Shown: positions 46,138 to 56,949 of the stretch, in pieces
Layout of the letters: the number at the start of each line of letters is the position of its first letter
Numbering within the stretch: position 1 is the stretch's first letter
NCBI RefSeq assembly: GCF_921293095.1
Contig: NC_060257.1
Location: forward strand, 88,773,449-88,837,448
Direction: 5' to 3'
Source: Ischnura elegans
Lineage: Eukaryota; Arthropoda; Insecta; Odonata; Coenagrionidae
DNA: 64,000 nt
Translations under genes and position numbers: made by a program
Notes under the pieces: model-generated
Told to the model about the DNA's origin: nothing
The model's database searches: none
The model's input: only the letters and a program-made list of their open reading frames with translations

Positions 46138-46706
46138 CGATGGTTGCCCAGAAAGTAATGCACCGTATTTTTTTTCTTCGACATTTATTATTTGCTCGTA
46201 ATGAGAATTGCACACACAAAAGAATGATGTTTCAACTACACACGCTGTATTTAAAAAAATGTAATCTATGTCCCATTCTATAGCCTTCCTTCAGCACAAA
46301 ACAAGTTCATGCATGCCCTGTTGGTACCAATCCACGTTCCCTGACCACTGCAAATCTTAGAGCACCATCGAACCGTCATTTGATGTCCTTGTACTTTGAG
46401 CCCAGCAACTAACCTTAATCCTATTGACAGCAGATACTCCATAGACTTTGCAGAAATGCTTTTGAGCATTCCTTACTGTTTATTTCTCTGCAGTGAGAAA
46501 TTCAATGATGGCACGCTACTTGCAATGAACATCACTCACAGATGCCATTATGAAATTGTCCTGCATCTAAGCTATCTGTCATAGGAGGCAGAAATTTTGC
46601 ACGGGCACCCATGAAACTTCAGACAATGCATACGTAATGTTTCGAATTCACACCATTGTTGTCGGCTGAGAAAAATTGTGGTGCATAACTTCCTGAGCAA
46701 CCCTCA
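46138..46706. mobile_element. mariner-type non-autonomous element (569 bp)
   Basis: Inverted ends with GGTTGCCCAGAAAGTAATGC, ACC (left) and GGTTGCTCAGGAAGTTATGC, ACC (right, reversed), bordered by TA (46,136-46,137 and 46,707-46,708). The GTTG-CCAGAAAGTAATGCACC type of end is well known from mariner elements. The interior is not a full transposase. The right border is only 11 nt from the splice donor of exon 2. Confidence 0.8.
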
Positions 46707-46717
46707 TATTTGATTAC

Positions 46718-46769
46718 CTCGGCCTTGCAGTTGCTTCTCCAGGTAGAACTCTGTTAGATCCATCATATT
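46718..46769 (-). CDS. ADAMTS-like protein, exon 2: 52-bp micro-exon
   Basis: Acceptor TTTCTATGTGCAG, donor CCGAG|GTAATC. Two bases lead and two trail, so it joins exon 1 (phase 1) and exon 3 (phase 2) exactly: E-YDGSNRVLPGEATARP-S. The other two frames do not give matching phases on both sides, and one has an early stop. Residues 43-59 lie after the spacer end, in a variable linker. No motif of its own, so the call rests on the flanking splice signals and phase agreement. Confidence 0.75.
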
Positions 46770-46779
46770 CTGCACATAG

Positions 46780-48060
46780 AAAGAAGATTAGAGTAGTTTT
46801 TAGACAAGTGATTTGTTAGCATGCTTTGGCCAGTTATCTGCCAAATGTTTTATTATTGTAAAAATATTTCCCTTGTTTACTTATCAGGATTGCTCAGTGA
46901 TTCTAATCATGGGAAAAAAGATGATTTTTTTTTCAATCCCAAACTCGCTATAATGGATCATTGAGACGTGGTACAATGGATCAGTGAGACCATTTCAACA
47001 GTAAATAGGAATTCTTGAAAATATTTCACAGGTTATGGTCATTTTAGACAGACAGATACCTACTTAGAATTTACACTAATCTCATTGATTTCTCTCCTGT
47101 ATTTCCTTGTCTGTATGCATTTAAAATTATTAAGACAAATCTTTAACCTGCCGACTGTGATATTCTGTGATTCGGTTTTTGAATGCAATGAACATAATTT
47201 GACCATAAGTTCAACGTCAAATTCATGAATATGCATTAATATGTTCTTTCATGCGTCAAAATAAAATGCCAACCTTAAAAAATTGTATACTATCTCCCCA
47301 ATTTTTTGAAAAATTTCAAACTCTAGGGGTCTGGCAGCAGCAGGACTTTACATTTCCCCATTTGGAGCAAAAATTCTGATTTGAGACCCTGATATCTTTC
47401 CACAACTTTCATCATCAAAGAGAAAGCCACATCATCAAAGCTGGTTGTCTCCTACAGGAATATATGGCACGCAGTTGCACTGAGGGAAATATTTTTGGGT
47501 GGGGTTGGAAACCCCCCCAGCTATCTGCCTGCTTCCAAATTCTAGTTTCCTTTTTCATAATTATAATATTTAGTTGCAAACAAAATATTTACAAGGATCA
47601 CACACAATTTTCAACCTTTGGCACACATACTTTAATACACAATACTACTAAGTTATAATATTCATTCCTCTTTAACACTGGAAGCTATTAACTAGAGGAA
47701 CCGAATTTTTGTAAATGGCAAAATCTCTGAGTTCAGTTGAACGATTTTTATTTAAATGGATAAGAAATTGACTTCATGGAATTGCTATTATTACCATACA
47801 TAGGATTAGTTATTATGACTTATCACAACTATGGATATGAATATTGTTACAATTAACAGTACTTGTAATTGCGATTTGTGAAAATTCAGTGCCGTTAATA
47901 ATAAGCAGTGTTGATAAGTGATGGGATTACTTGTAACGATTATTTTTTAAGAAATGTCAATTTCTAATAGTAATTTACTCCTTCGAGTGGAAGAGGAATC
48001 GTTACTTTTGTTGAAATTGTTACTAGCTTGCAATCGATGATTACTTTCGATTAATCGATG
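46780..48060. other. Intron sequence, nothing recognised
   Basis: No partner repeats and no coding exon were found between exon 2 and the small element at 48,072. Confidence 0.5.
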
Positions 48061-48071
48061 ATATAACTGAT

Positions 48072-48271
48072 CATAGGCGGATCCAGGGGGGGGGGCACGG
48101 GGGCACGTGCCCCCCCCAGACCCTTAAAATTATGATAGATTTTTAATACCGTCCCATTATAATTTCGTTCGTTTGGTATAACAAGGTATCCTTGTGCCCC
48201 CCCCCTGAACAAAATCCTGGGTACGGCGTTGCTTGTGCCCCTCCCAGAAAGAAATCCTGGATCCGCCCCTG
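48072..48271. mobile_element. 200-bp hAT-type MITE with 8-bp target duplication
   Basis: Ends CATAGGCGGATCCAGG and inverted CAGGGGCGGATCCAGG. The perfect duplication TAACTGAT is at 48,064-48,071 and 48,272-48,279. The interior has poly-G/C parts with GGGGGCACGTGCCCCC. The 8-bp duplication supports hAT. Confidence 0.85.
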
Positions 48272-48698
48272 TAACTGATTTACCAAAGCCTGAAGAAAAA
48301 CTTCGAGTCCCTGAGTACCATCATTTGCTTGTTTAGGTTCAGCCACCCTTTTGTTATAGCCTTCATAAGATGGGTACAAAGTAAGACACCCCCTGCGTTG
48401 TTACACCACTTATAATTTTATGTATCGCAAGTGAAACTGCAACTTTAGTAATTTCAATGACTCAATTATTCCACATTTGTACTGCAATATTTCACAGTTG
48501 CCAGGTGGTCTCTAGAGTGGATGATATTACAAAAAGGAATTGTTACTGTTATTTTACAGATAACTTTTAAAAATCAGAAATTTCTACTCATGATTGATAA
48601 CTTTTTTAACCAAGTACATAACTGGAATTGAGCCCAGTCACTTTTTCTCAGTACTTTTACCAGCTACTAAAAATAACTTTTTATAAAAAACGACTTAC

Positions 48699-48825
48699 CA
48701 GAGGGTCCTTGTGACCCAGGTGGAAGACTTGCATACACCATTGGTCCAGGAACGGCAGTTTTTGGAGTTAGAGGCAGGAAATATTGGTACCGTATGCCTG
48801 GATTAGGATTTGGATGAGGCACTAC
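48699..48825 (-). CDS. ADAMTS-like protein, exon 1 of those visible: end of spacer
   Basis: Acceptor CTTTCATTACAG, donor TCTG|GTAAGT, 127 nt, phase 0 in and phase 1 out (residues 1-42 of the visible part). Reads VVPHPNPNPGIRYQYFLPL, TPKTAVPGPMVYASLPPG and SQGPSG. The motif NPGI-YQYFLP is the end of the spacer module of ADAMTS-like proteins; the remainder is a proline-rich linker. The exon upstream of it (spacer body, Cys-rich module, first TSR, signal peptide) was not found to the right within the window. Confidence 0.85.
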
Positions 48826-49290
48826 CTGTAATGAAAGTAAAAGAAGCAGGCGACATGTATTGGAATGAAATCCTATAAGTATTAAAAGAAAATAGAGATG
48901 GCACTTTTCCACAGGTTTATTTAGAGTACGACGCGTTTCAACCATTAGGTCATAATCAAGTACAAAATCATTACAAGTTACATTAACATCCATTACAACC
49001 ATTCACAGCAATCATTACAACCGTTGGGTCATTATCAAGTACAAGTCATATTCTCTATATTCTTTTAATACTTACTACCTGTAATCATTACAAGAGCGTC
49101 AGATGAAATACAAAAATGCCCCCGATTAAAACATACACATGGAAAAACTAATACTTTGCACTCAAAAATAAAAGTATACAAACATTTTCTGAAATGTTAT
49201 TTGAACCCAAAGTAAGACGCACTTGAGTTGTTGTGAGTGTGACATAAGAAATTTTGTTCACTCATAGTGCCTATACATGAGACATATCGA

Positions 49291-49494
49291 AGAAGGATTT
49301 GGTTCTTTCCCAGCGAATGCTGTTGATGAAATCTTCTCGGGAAATCAGCCGGGTGATGATGGCCATTGCTGCCAACGTTTCGATGGCCTTCTCTGCCATC
49401 GTCTTCAGGGCGAAGACGATGGCAGAGAAGGCCATCGAAACGTTGGCAGCAATGGCCATCATCACCCGGCTGATTTCCCGAGAAGATTTCATCA
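49291..49494. mobile_element. Foldback insertion with 14-bp target duplication, copy 2
   Basis: Nearly perfect 86-bp arms (49,323-49,408 and 49,410-49,495) meet at the centre GTCTTCAGGGCGAAGAC. The insertion is bounded by a perfect 14-bp direct repeat ATGAGACATATCGA (49,277-49,290 and 49,495-49,508). Each arm, read outward, contains CTGAAGACGATGG (left arm) or GAAGACGATGG (right arm), then CCATCGAAACGTTGG, the same plan as the insertion at 13,709. Several open frames on both strands come from the symmetry and are not genes. Confidence 0.85.
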
Positions 49495-49508
49495 ATGAGA
49501 CATATCGA

Positions 49509-50805
49509 TTAAGTAAGCACTGTATGGTTATTTCTCTGCTGTGGCACTGGTGTCAGTGATCCGCCTATTTGCACTTTTATCCTGTTCGTTGGCTACAATT
49601 TACACTAATCTCAGTGATTTCTCTTCTGAGTTTCTTTGTATGTATGAATTTAAAATAATTAAAACAACTCCTTAATCTTCTGACTGTGATATTCTCTCTG
49701 TTATTAAATTTTTGAATGCAAGGAACATAATTCTGCCCAAAATTCAGTGTCAAATTCATGAATACATGTGTGTTTGTATGAATAGGCAGATTTACAGGGG
49801 GGGGGGGGGGGGGGGGGGCGAAGGGAGTTTGCCCCCAAGATGCCTAAAAAATAGACAAAATTTTTTACACGGTTATCATTACGTTCGTTGACTTTGTATA
49901 TTACGGAGACCCAATCATTGCATTTCATATTAATAACTTTCATATTAAAATAAAGAGGATATTTGGTACAGGAATATTTGCATTTTTTTAACCTCAAGTA
50001 TGAGAGGATCGTTAACCTTACAGACCCTTGTGCCCCCCCAAGAAAAAATCTTAGATCACACCTGTTTATATGTTCTTTCATATGCCTTCTCTTAAAAAAT
50101 TGTTTACCACTGATGAAGTTAATGGATTAATCGATTGCTAATTTAAATTAAAAAAAAACAAAAGGGTTGTGAAGGGTTAACAGTTGTTGATTTATTTACC
50201 AGTTAAAATCATCAGTCAAACAGACAACAACGATGTGTAAACTTAAAGATTAATTAGATCATTATTTATGTTCATACCATGTCTAACGGTCATCCTACTA
50301 CTGTCTGGAGCAGTCACCACATCTAGAGAGAATTGTATTCTAAGCCTTTCGATGTATTTTAAATGGGGAGGTTGAGTGGGAGAAAACTGTAGATTTTGAA
50401 GTCCGTTCATAAGTTGCCACCAAATTTTATGTCACTCATAGTAAGCAAGATGCGTCTACATTACAAAAAAAATGTCCGAAACATCCTGTATATAGGAACA
50501 ATTCACGTGGATTGCAATGCCATGTCTGATCCCACAGCAAACGTGCTAATCTCGAGACGTAGGCAACCTCTGCGTACAGATTTGTGTTGCCGTGACGCGT
50601 TATCACAGGATAAATTATCTGCTGAATAGGGCCAGTTGCATGATTCATTTTTACTTCGCTAAATGAAAATATGATGAAATGGAGATTTCATAAAATAAAC
50701 CAGGAATTTTTTAGATGCGCCGTTATTAAGAAATCAACGCTCAGAAATTCAATTTTTAAAAGTAACTTCAAATGCATTACTCGTCCCACCAACCAGATGT
50801 GACGA
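49509..50805. other. Unassigned DNA with a poly-G-bearing repeat
   Basis: Around 49,785-50,065 a run of about 20 G is followed at the far end by GTGCCCCCCCAAG, reminiscent of the poly-G/C MITE at 48,072, but no clean ends were found. No coding sequence. Confidence 0.45.
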
Positions 50806-51042
50806 AACACCCCCCTATGAAAAAATTGTATAAAACCGTATAAAATTTCTATACAGTTTATACAGGTTGTATACAATTTGTATACATTGTATACAAATTG
50901 TATAAACTGTATTAATTCACATGCTGTATACAGCATATACAATTTGTATAGAATGTATACAATTTGTATACAATGTATACAATTTGTACACAATGTATAC
51001 AATTTGTATAATAGTAATTCAAAGTAGGCCTCAAAAACTGAA

Positions 51043-51855
51043 GTCCAAAAATCAACTTAGTAGGGGACCAAAATAATGTTCCAAATTCAAGAGTTCAATT
51101 GCTTCTAAAGATCATGAAACGCGTTTTAAACAAGATTCTCGGAGATGCATCAACGCTAGTCATTCAATGCCACTTGGAAAATTTTCAACCGAGGCGTCAA
51201 AATTTTAAGTCCAAAAATCAACTTAGTAGCGGACCAAAATAATGTTCCAAATTCAAGAGTTCAATTGCTTCTAAAGATCATGAAACGCGTTTTAAACAAG
51301 ATTCTCGGAGATGCATCAACGCTAGTCATTCAATGCCACTTGGAAAATTTTCAACCGAGGCGTCAAAATTTTAAGTCCAAAAATCAACTTAGTAGGGGAC
51401 CAAAATAATGTTCCAAATTCAAGAGTTCAATTGCTTCTAAAGATCATGAAACGCGTTTTAAACAAGATTCTCGGAGATGCATCAACGCTAGTCATTCAAT
51501 GCCACTTGGAAAATTTTCAACCGAGGCGTCAAAATTTTAAGTCCAAAAATCAACTTAGTAGGGGACCAAAATAATGTTCCAAATTCAAGAGTTCAATTGC
51601 TTCTAAAGATCATGAAACGCGTTTTAAACAAGATTCTCGGAGATGCATCAACGCTAGTCATTCAATGCCACTTGGAAAATTTTCAACCGAGGCGACACAA
51701 ATTGAAGTCCAAAAATCAACTTAGTAGGGGACCAAAATAATGTTCCTAATTCAAGAGTTCAATTGCTTCTAAAGATCATGAAACGCGTTTTAAACAAGAT
51801 TCTCGGAGATGCATCAACGCTAGTCATTCAATGCCACTTGGAAAATTTTCCATAC
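51043..51855. repeat. 166-bp tandem repeat, five units
   Basis: Units start GTCCAAAAATCAACTTAGTA at 51,043, 51,209, 51,375, 51,541 and 51,707. They are almost identical along their length, including GAAACGCGTTTTAAACAAGA and CAATGCCACTTGGAAAATTT. The last unit is cut short by unrelated sequence after TTGGAAAATTTTC. High identity indicates recent amplification. No open frame runs through it. Confidence 0.95.
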
Positions 51856-52281
51856 CCATAGCCTCCATAGTGTCCCCTTGTCACGTTTGTAGGAAGCGGT
51901 ACGAAGGTTTTACACAGTACATTGGCAAATTCATATGCAGCGATAAAATTGTATCACATACGCCCAAATTTCCTAAAAACTCGTGATTTAATATATGACA
52001 CAGTAGTCATTTTGTTTCTGGATACTCTGGATAAAAAAAAATCATATCCGTTGTGGGACTATTTTCTTTTGCGGATGGGGCCATAGCCACCGAGAAAGAG
52101 AGCCCGCGGAAGGATCGCCCAGGATCGCCGTTGGAGATTACGTGGTTTATGTTGGTTTATTCCTTGGATTTTTGTGGTTAAGTTGGTGAAAATTAGAGTT
52201 TTTGTGAATAGTGAAGTTTCCGTTATTCTTTAATTTCATTCGGTGGGCTTCAGAAACTTGTTTGTGAGGCATTTTTGTTAA

Positions 52282-52432
52282 ATATGCCTTTCTCGTGTGT
52301 GGTGCCGGTATGCGAAGGAAACACCCAAAGTTCAAGTTTTTACCTTTCCTATAGATCTTCATGGATTGAAGAAGAAGTGTATTTTGGCGATAAGAAGAGA
52401 CAATTTCACCCCTACGGAAAACATTAAGGTAT
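52282..52432 (+). pseudogene. THAP zinc-finger exon, frameshifted
   Basis: MPFSCVVPVCEGN opens with the C-x-V-P-x-C of THAP. After a frame change near 52,320 the reading continues FTFPIDLHGLKKKCILAIRR, DNFTPTENIK and then a donor-like GTATGT. The LAIRRDNF-P segment is the conserved middle of THAP domains. The C-x2-H of the end is expected in the next exon and is not attached here. The frameshift makes this non-functional as written. Confidence 0.72.
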
Positions 52433-54305
52433 GTACCCTTTCTCCCTGAAATTCTTTGGACGTAATTTCTAGTTAAAAGTGGCTTCATGATGTTGATGTA
52501 CAGGACTGAAAGTGGTGATTTAAAATATTGTAGCAGCAATTCATTTGGAAATTCTTGCATTTTAGTTGTGTTCGTTGTATTCGGATCTGTCGTGCAACAA
52601 TTGCTCTATGAAAAATGTTCTTAATTATAATATATGCATTACTAGTATATTTTATAACTTTCATTTATAAATATATGTCTTAATATTTTTACTTAAAATC
52701 TTTTCTTTTTTAAGAAGAAGAAAAATCCAAAGAAAAGTTTCTAAAATGTTTACGGCCTAAAATGGACAGGTTTCCTAATTTTGAAACCTTAAGAATGTTA
52801 AACACGAGACTAATAAGACTGTAGTTTCCTGTCCTATGTAATCTGCTTGATACCTACAAGAGACAATTTCTTGCTACAATGAAATTTTTATATACTTCAT
52901 TACTACAGTAGCAGTGCAGGAGAGCATGTCAGTCCCTGAAAAAGATGTGGAGGTGGCTATCAGAAACTCACTAAGGCACGCCAAGTGACAGCAACAACAC
53001 GGTTGCAGGGGGAGAAGAAAATTAAGTGCATAAGACTTATGTAGTTTCTTGTGTTGTATTATTTCACCAAAGAAGCCCAATAAATATTGTGTATGGAATT
53101 GAAGCCTAATTTATTTAAATTATTGTCTGGACCTATTATTTAGATACTAGTATCGAACGAAATTCAGTCCTAACCTGAACGTGTCTTAAAGGTGTCCGTG
53201 TGCTGTGTGGGAAGTACTTTGTAGACGTTTATTTTTTTATGAGTAAGTGATGTTTTACTTTGAATTAATTACATGCTATTCTTAATTTCCACTGCTTAAC
53301 TTGAGAATCCCCTATTTATCATTTAAAAATCTGGTATTGAATGGTTGGTTAGTTTTCAGTTTAACAATGTTTAAAGGATTATAATGTTATATTTTGGACA
53401 GCATTCACTCCATTTTTATCTATGCCTTTGTATGCATGTGGGTTCCTAGAGGAAGTGTGGTAAGGGAAATGGTCTGTTGGAATAATTTTTATGAGTGTTT
53501 CTTTATGACCTGAGATGAAATGAGGAAGAAAATGGGTAGTATTACTCCACCTATTTTGGATGAGGTTTTCCTAGGTCTTCTTTCATACAGTTCGTTTACA
53601 ATTCTTATTCAGCCCATATACAGCCCATGTACAATTCTTATGCTGCCCATGTTTAATTCTTATACAGCCCATGTACAATTCTATTACAGCGTGTATGTAA
53701 TTTGTGTAAAAATGCATATTTTTATACAAATTGTATATGTACACTCATTTTTGTTTATAACTTGTATACAGACTGTATAACATCTGTATAGAGATTTTAT
53801 ACAATTTTATACAGGTTTTATACAATTTTTTCATAGGGTAGGTCTTCTTTCACACAATCCGTATGCAATTCTTATTCAGCCCGTATAAAATTGTATACAA
53901 CCCATATACAATTCTTATACAGCCTGTATATAATTTGTATAAAAATGTATATTTTTATACAAATTGTATACACTCATTTTTGTATATAACGTATACAGAC
54001 TGTATAAAATCTGTATAGAGATTTTATACAATCTGTATAGAGACTGTATACAACTTGTATATAATTCTATACAGAATGTATACAAAATTTTTATACAATT
54101 TTATACAGGTTTTATACAATTTTTTCATAGGGGCCACGTGATAGAAGACAGCAACACGTAGTAGTTCTGGTGTAACATTGGAAATTTCCTCGTTCAATAT
54201 GGTTTTTTGTTGCCTTCCAGAAGCATGGCTCTATACGACAAATAGTATAGACACTATTTCATCCCACGCTGCCAGAGTACGACAAATAAGAGCTCAGATT
54301 AGTTA

Positions 54306-54421
54306 TTGTTTAAAATTTTAACGGATCCAAAACTTCAAAAGAAGTGGTTCACGGCAGCACGAAGAGACAAAATGCTCGGACCGAAAACAACTCTCTCATG
54401 CAGCGGAGATCATTTCAACGT
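54306..54421 (+). pseudogene. THAP fragment (C-terminal half) with splice donor
   Basis: Reads FKILTDPKLQKKWFTAARRD, KMLGPKTTLSCSGDHFN, followed by GTAAGT. KKW...AARRD and C-x2-HF are THAP landmarks, and the exon end at HFN|GTAAGT is the same as in the copy at 23,818. The upstream Cys pair is missing or out of frame. Plus strand, 170 bp past the right end of the foldback element. Confidence 0.75.
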
Positions 54422-55068
54422 AAGTACTAGTGTAGAGATAAATATGCCGTATCATAATTTTCTTTTCTTAAAAGGCATTCAACATTAGAAATGTGAAGTG
54501 CATTGTTCTTGACATTGATGTTGCTTTCTGTTAATACCCATTTCATTTACGAAAATGTTCTTTCAGAATATACATAATATGTATAAGAAAATTATATATA
54601 AATAATAATGAATAAAATAGAAATATATAGTTCATTATGACATCGTATCTATGCTGAAATACAGAATGGGAACGGTCCCAAAACTCAATCTAAAAAAAGG
54701 GGGTCATTTCACACATTTTCAGCTGTCTAAAACGCAGAGTAAGAATTCATGTCAGACCCCAACAAGCAGCAGCAGTAAAGACACAGATTAAGTTTGCTGC
54801 CTGATGCAAAACACTAGCATCAGGAAATGGAACAGATGGACGAATGCCACTATGAAAATATTGGACCGACGGAATGTCCTTGTTTATTGTGAAATACTCC
54901 TGAGGGTGGACCTAATATGAACTGCGACGGGAACAGTAGAGAACTGCCCAAGGAGTTTTTCTGCACAGGCACTTAAATATGTAATTATGTTTTTAATAAT
55001 TAATGCTCTATGAAATTCTTTCAGTAATAATTTACAAAATATGGCAACAACAGTTTTTTTATTTAAGG

Positions 55069-55288
55069 GCATAAAATTTTATTTTATTTTTATTTTATTC
55101 TCAAACCACCGGGTGCTCACCAAAGCTCTTACTGGCCATTTTACACCGGGGTGTTCAACAAATGTAACAAGTACAAACGTACACAAACGACCATGCCGTG
55201 GACCGGGGAAACCTACCCAGGCGGGACTCGAACCCGCGACCTCTTGTTTGGCAGGCGAGAACGTTACCCCACCGCCACCTAGGCCGGC
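55069..55288 (-). mobile_element. SINE with tRNA-Gly-like head
   Basis: Minus-strand head: CTAGGTGGCGGTGGGGTAAC (A box), CTCGCCTGCCAAAC (the tRNA-Gly GCC anticodon arm pattern), GGTTCGAGTCC (B box, 55,224-55,234 on plus). A ~110-bp unrelated body and an ATAAAATAAAAATAAAAT tail at 55,075-55,100 follow. This head-body-A-rich-tail order is that of a SINE. Plausible pol III promoter; source tRNA inferred from the anticodon arm. Confidence 0.82.
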
Positions 55289-55769
55289 ATATGTGTAAAA
55301 TATGGAATATGTAAATAAATAATTATAAAAATCGGAAGATGGACAAACATCGTTGCATCAATGATTTTAAAATATCATCAGTTTCTGAAAACCTATTACA
55401 GTGTAATGATTTTAGCAATAATATTATAATGACAATAGCAATGATTTAGAACTGTTCTGATAGAAGTTGTTCCTCGGCTCTTTGATTTGCAGTAAAGCAG
55501 AGAAGATTTCTAATGGTTCACTAATTCACTGTTTGTTCAGTATATTTTTATGCATGAGTACTACCATGGCATAGCATAGTATTACTACCAAGGTATACGC
55601 AGGATGGAGAATTCTTATTTTGGAATTAAGGGATGACATCAATTTTGAGATACATATCATGTTTGGATTAGACTTTATCAAGGACTGGTCCATCATTGAA
55701 TTTTTATTTACTACAGGTTAACGAAATCATAAAAAAATGTGTGAAGCAATGTTCTCCAAGAACATTTTC

Positions 55770-55806
55770 TGTGAGCATTTTACCTCTCAAGATGGCTATG
55801 CAATCT
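55770..55806 (+). pseudogene. Possible short THAP end fragment
   Basis: One frame reads NIFCEHFTSQDGYAI before a stop; C-x-H-F-T is similar to the vC-x2-HF end of THAP domains, though with one residue fewer. It follows an acceptor-like TTTATTTACTACAG at 55,717. Too short to be sure. Confidence 0.3.
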
Positions 55807-56068
55807 AAGAAGGCAATGAAAGAGATGACGTTGAGCTCTGAGGTTGGAAGTCCTCGGGGATCACTTCGGCATAAGGAAGAGTCCAGCCAGTCGCATATTT
55901 GCAAAGGTTCTGCCCCTTATTTATAGTTAATAGCAAGGGCTTATTTTTCGACCTTCCTCATTTGATATTAAAATGAATATCCCAATTCCACTTCGGACTA
56001 CACATGTCAAGGTGGAATCAATAATTGATTGTTTTGAAGTGGAGGTAGTGAATAATACGGGTATTTGG

Positions 56069-56498
56069 ACAATACCAATGACTTGGGCAACCTACAAAAC
56101 CCATGGATCGACACCTTTGTTGGTATGCTATTCCTTTTGCCACCCTTAATTATGACCTTGACGGTGACCTTACTGGGTCAACGGTTGAATATTCGTAAAT
56201 AAAAGTGTTATTTTCGGTTTTCTCGTGTCCGAAAACCTAAGAATTGACATATTGGTCAATGAAATTCACACTTTTGTCTATCTCGATTTTTTTAACATTG
56301 AAACCCCATAAGGCAAATTCAAATTTTTGGTTTGGACCCACTTTGTGAGGTCAAAAGGTCAAAATTGTAAAATTTTGCTTACACTCAACAAAACTTAGGA
56401 CCTTTCCCCATAAGTGTGACAATTTTCATGAATATTGCTCCATGCAAAGCTACTAAAATTACAGGTCAAAAATGACACACGACCCTTGGGACAGTCTG
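56069..56498. mobile_element. TACAGACTGTCCC foldback element, copy B (left end truncated)
   Basis: Matches 14,233-14,540 of copy A (CCAATGACTTGGGCAACC, ACACCTTTGTTGGTATGCTA, AACGGTTGAATATTCGTAAA) and then carries the full right end: CTTACACTCAACAAAACTTA, GGACCTTTCCCCATAAG, GACACACGACCCTTGGGACA, GTCTG-TA. That end is the inverse of the left end of copy A. Confidence 0.85.
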
Positions 56499-56539
56499 TA
56501 TGATAAAAATTCTTGCTATGGTCCTGCATCCCCAACCGC

Positions 56540-56607
56540 TTATTTTCCCTCAGCTCCCAATCGTAGCCGGAGCTGCATCCGGGCACAAAACACCGAGATT
56601 TACCCAT
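56540..56607 (-). pseudogene. THAP N-terminal fragment
   Basis: Minus strand reads MGKSRCFVPGCSSGYD before losing similarity. C-F-V-P-G-C is the typical start of THAP domains of host and transposase type. The rest of the domain is absent or out of frame. Confidence 0.55.
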
Positions 56608-56949
56608 GATATTTCGTAAATATCTTACTGGTGGAGAAATACTAAAAAAAACACCAAAATCGGTGAAATTCTCGGCTCACAGAGGATGATAACAGCCGAT
56701 CACTCATAAGCCGCCACTGACAACAAGCCAAATGAAGGGGATGGTAGTGTCGGTCGCGCCACAAGTGGCAAAAGTTGGAGTTTGAATTAATGCGCGGGAC
56801 CGTGTTCAAATTATGACTGCTACCGCCACCTAGTGGGGCCTCCTTAGTAATGTAAACTCTATGCATAGAGGTATCCTCTATGAGTCCAACGGCCAACCCA
56901 ACATAGAGGCGCTGGTGGAGCCTGTGTTTCTGGGCAGTCTGCTGGGTAA

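Larger units (their letters stand above)
50811..54132. mobile_element. Foldback DNA element with TATACAA-repeat ends, THAP fragment inside
   Basis: Left end CCCCTATGAAAAAATTGTAT, AAAACC, followed by ~190 bp of TATACAATTTGTATA-like palindromes. Right end is the inverse: GGTTTTATACAATTTTTTCA, TAGGGG at 54,110-54,132. A second, inner right end at about 53,810-53,836 shows that ~280 bp of the right end is duplicated (GGTCTTCTTTCA...ACA at 53,573 and 53,843). Inside are a 166-bp tandem array and a THAP exon. No clean target duplication was seen. Confidence 0.7.

Noticed and set aside
49271..49559. Overlapping 73-111 codon frames on both strands
   Set aside because: Created by the symmetry of the foldback insertion; no domain.
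51043..51855. CRISPR-like array
   Set aside because: Units are 166 bp, head to tail without unique spacers; a eukaryotic tandem repeat.
52147..52560. 137-codon minus-strand frame
   Set aside because: Opposite strand of the THAP-like exon at 52,282; no domain of its own.
55200..55285. Functional tRNA-Gly gene
   Set aside because: Acceptor stem ends do not match and the sequence continues into a SINE body with an A-rich tail.
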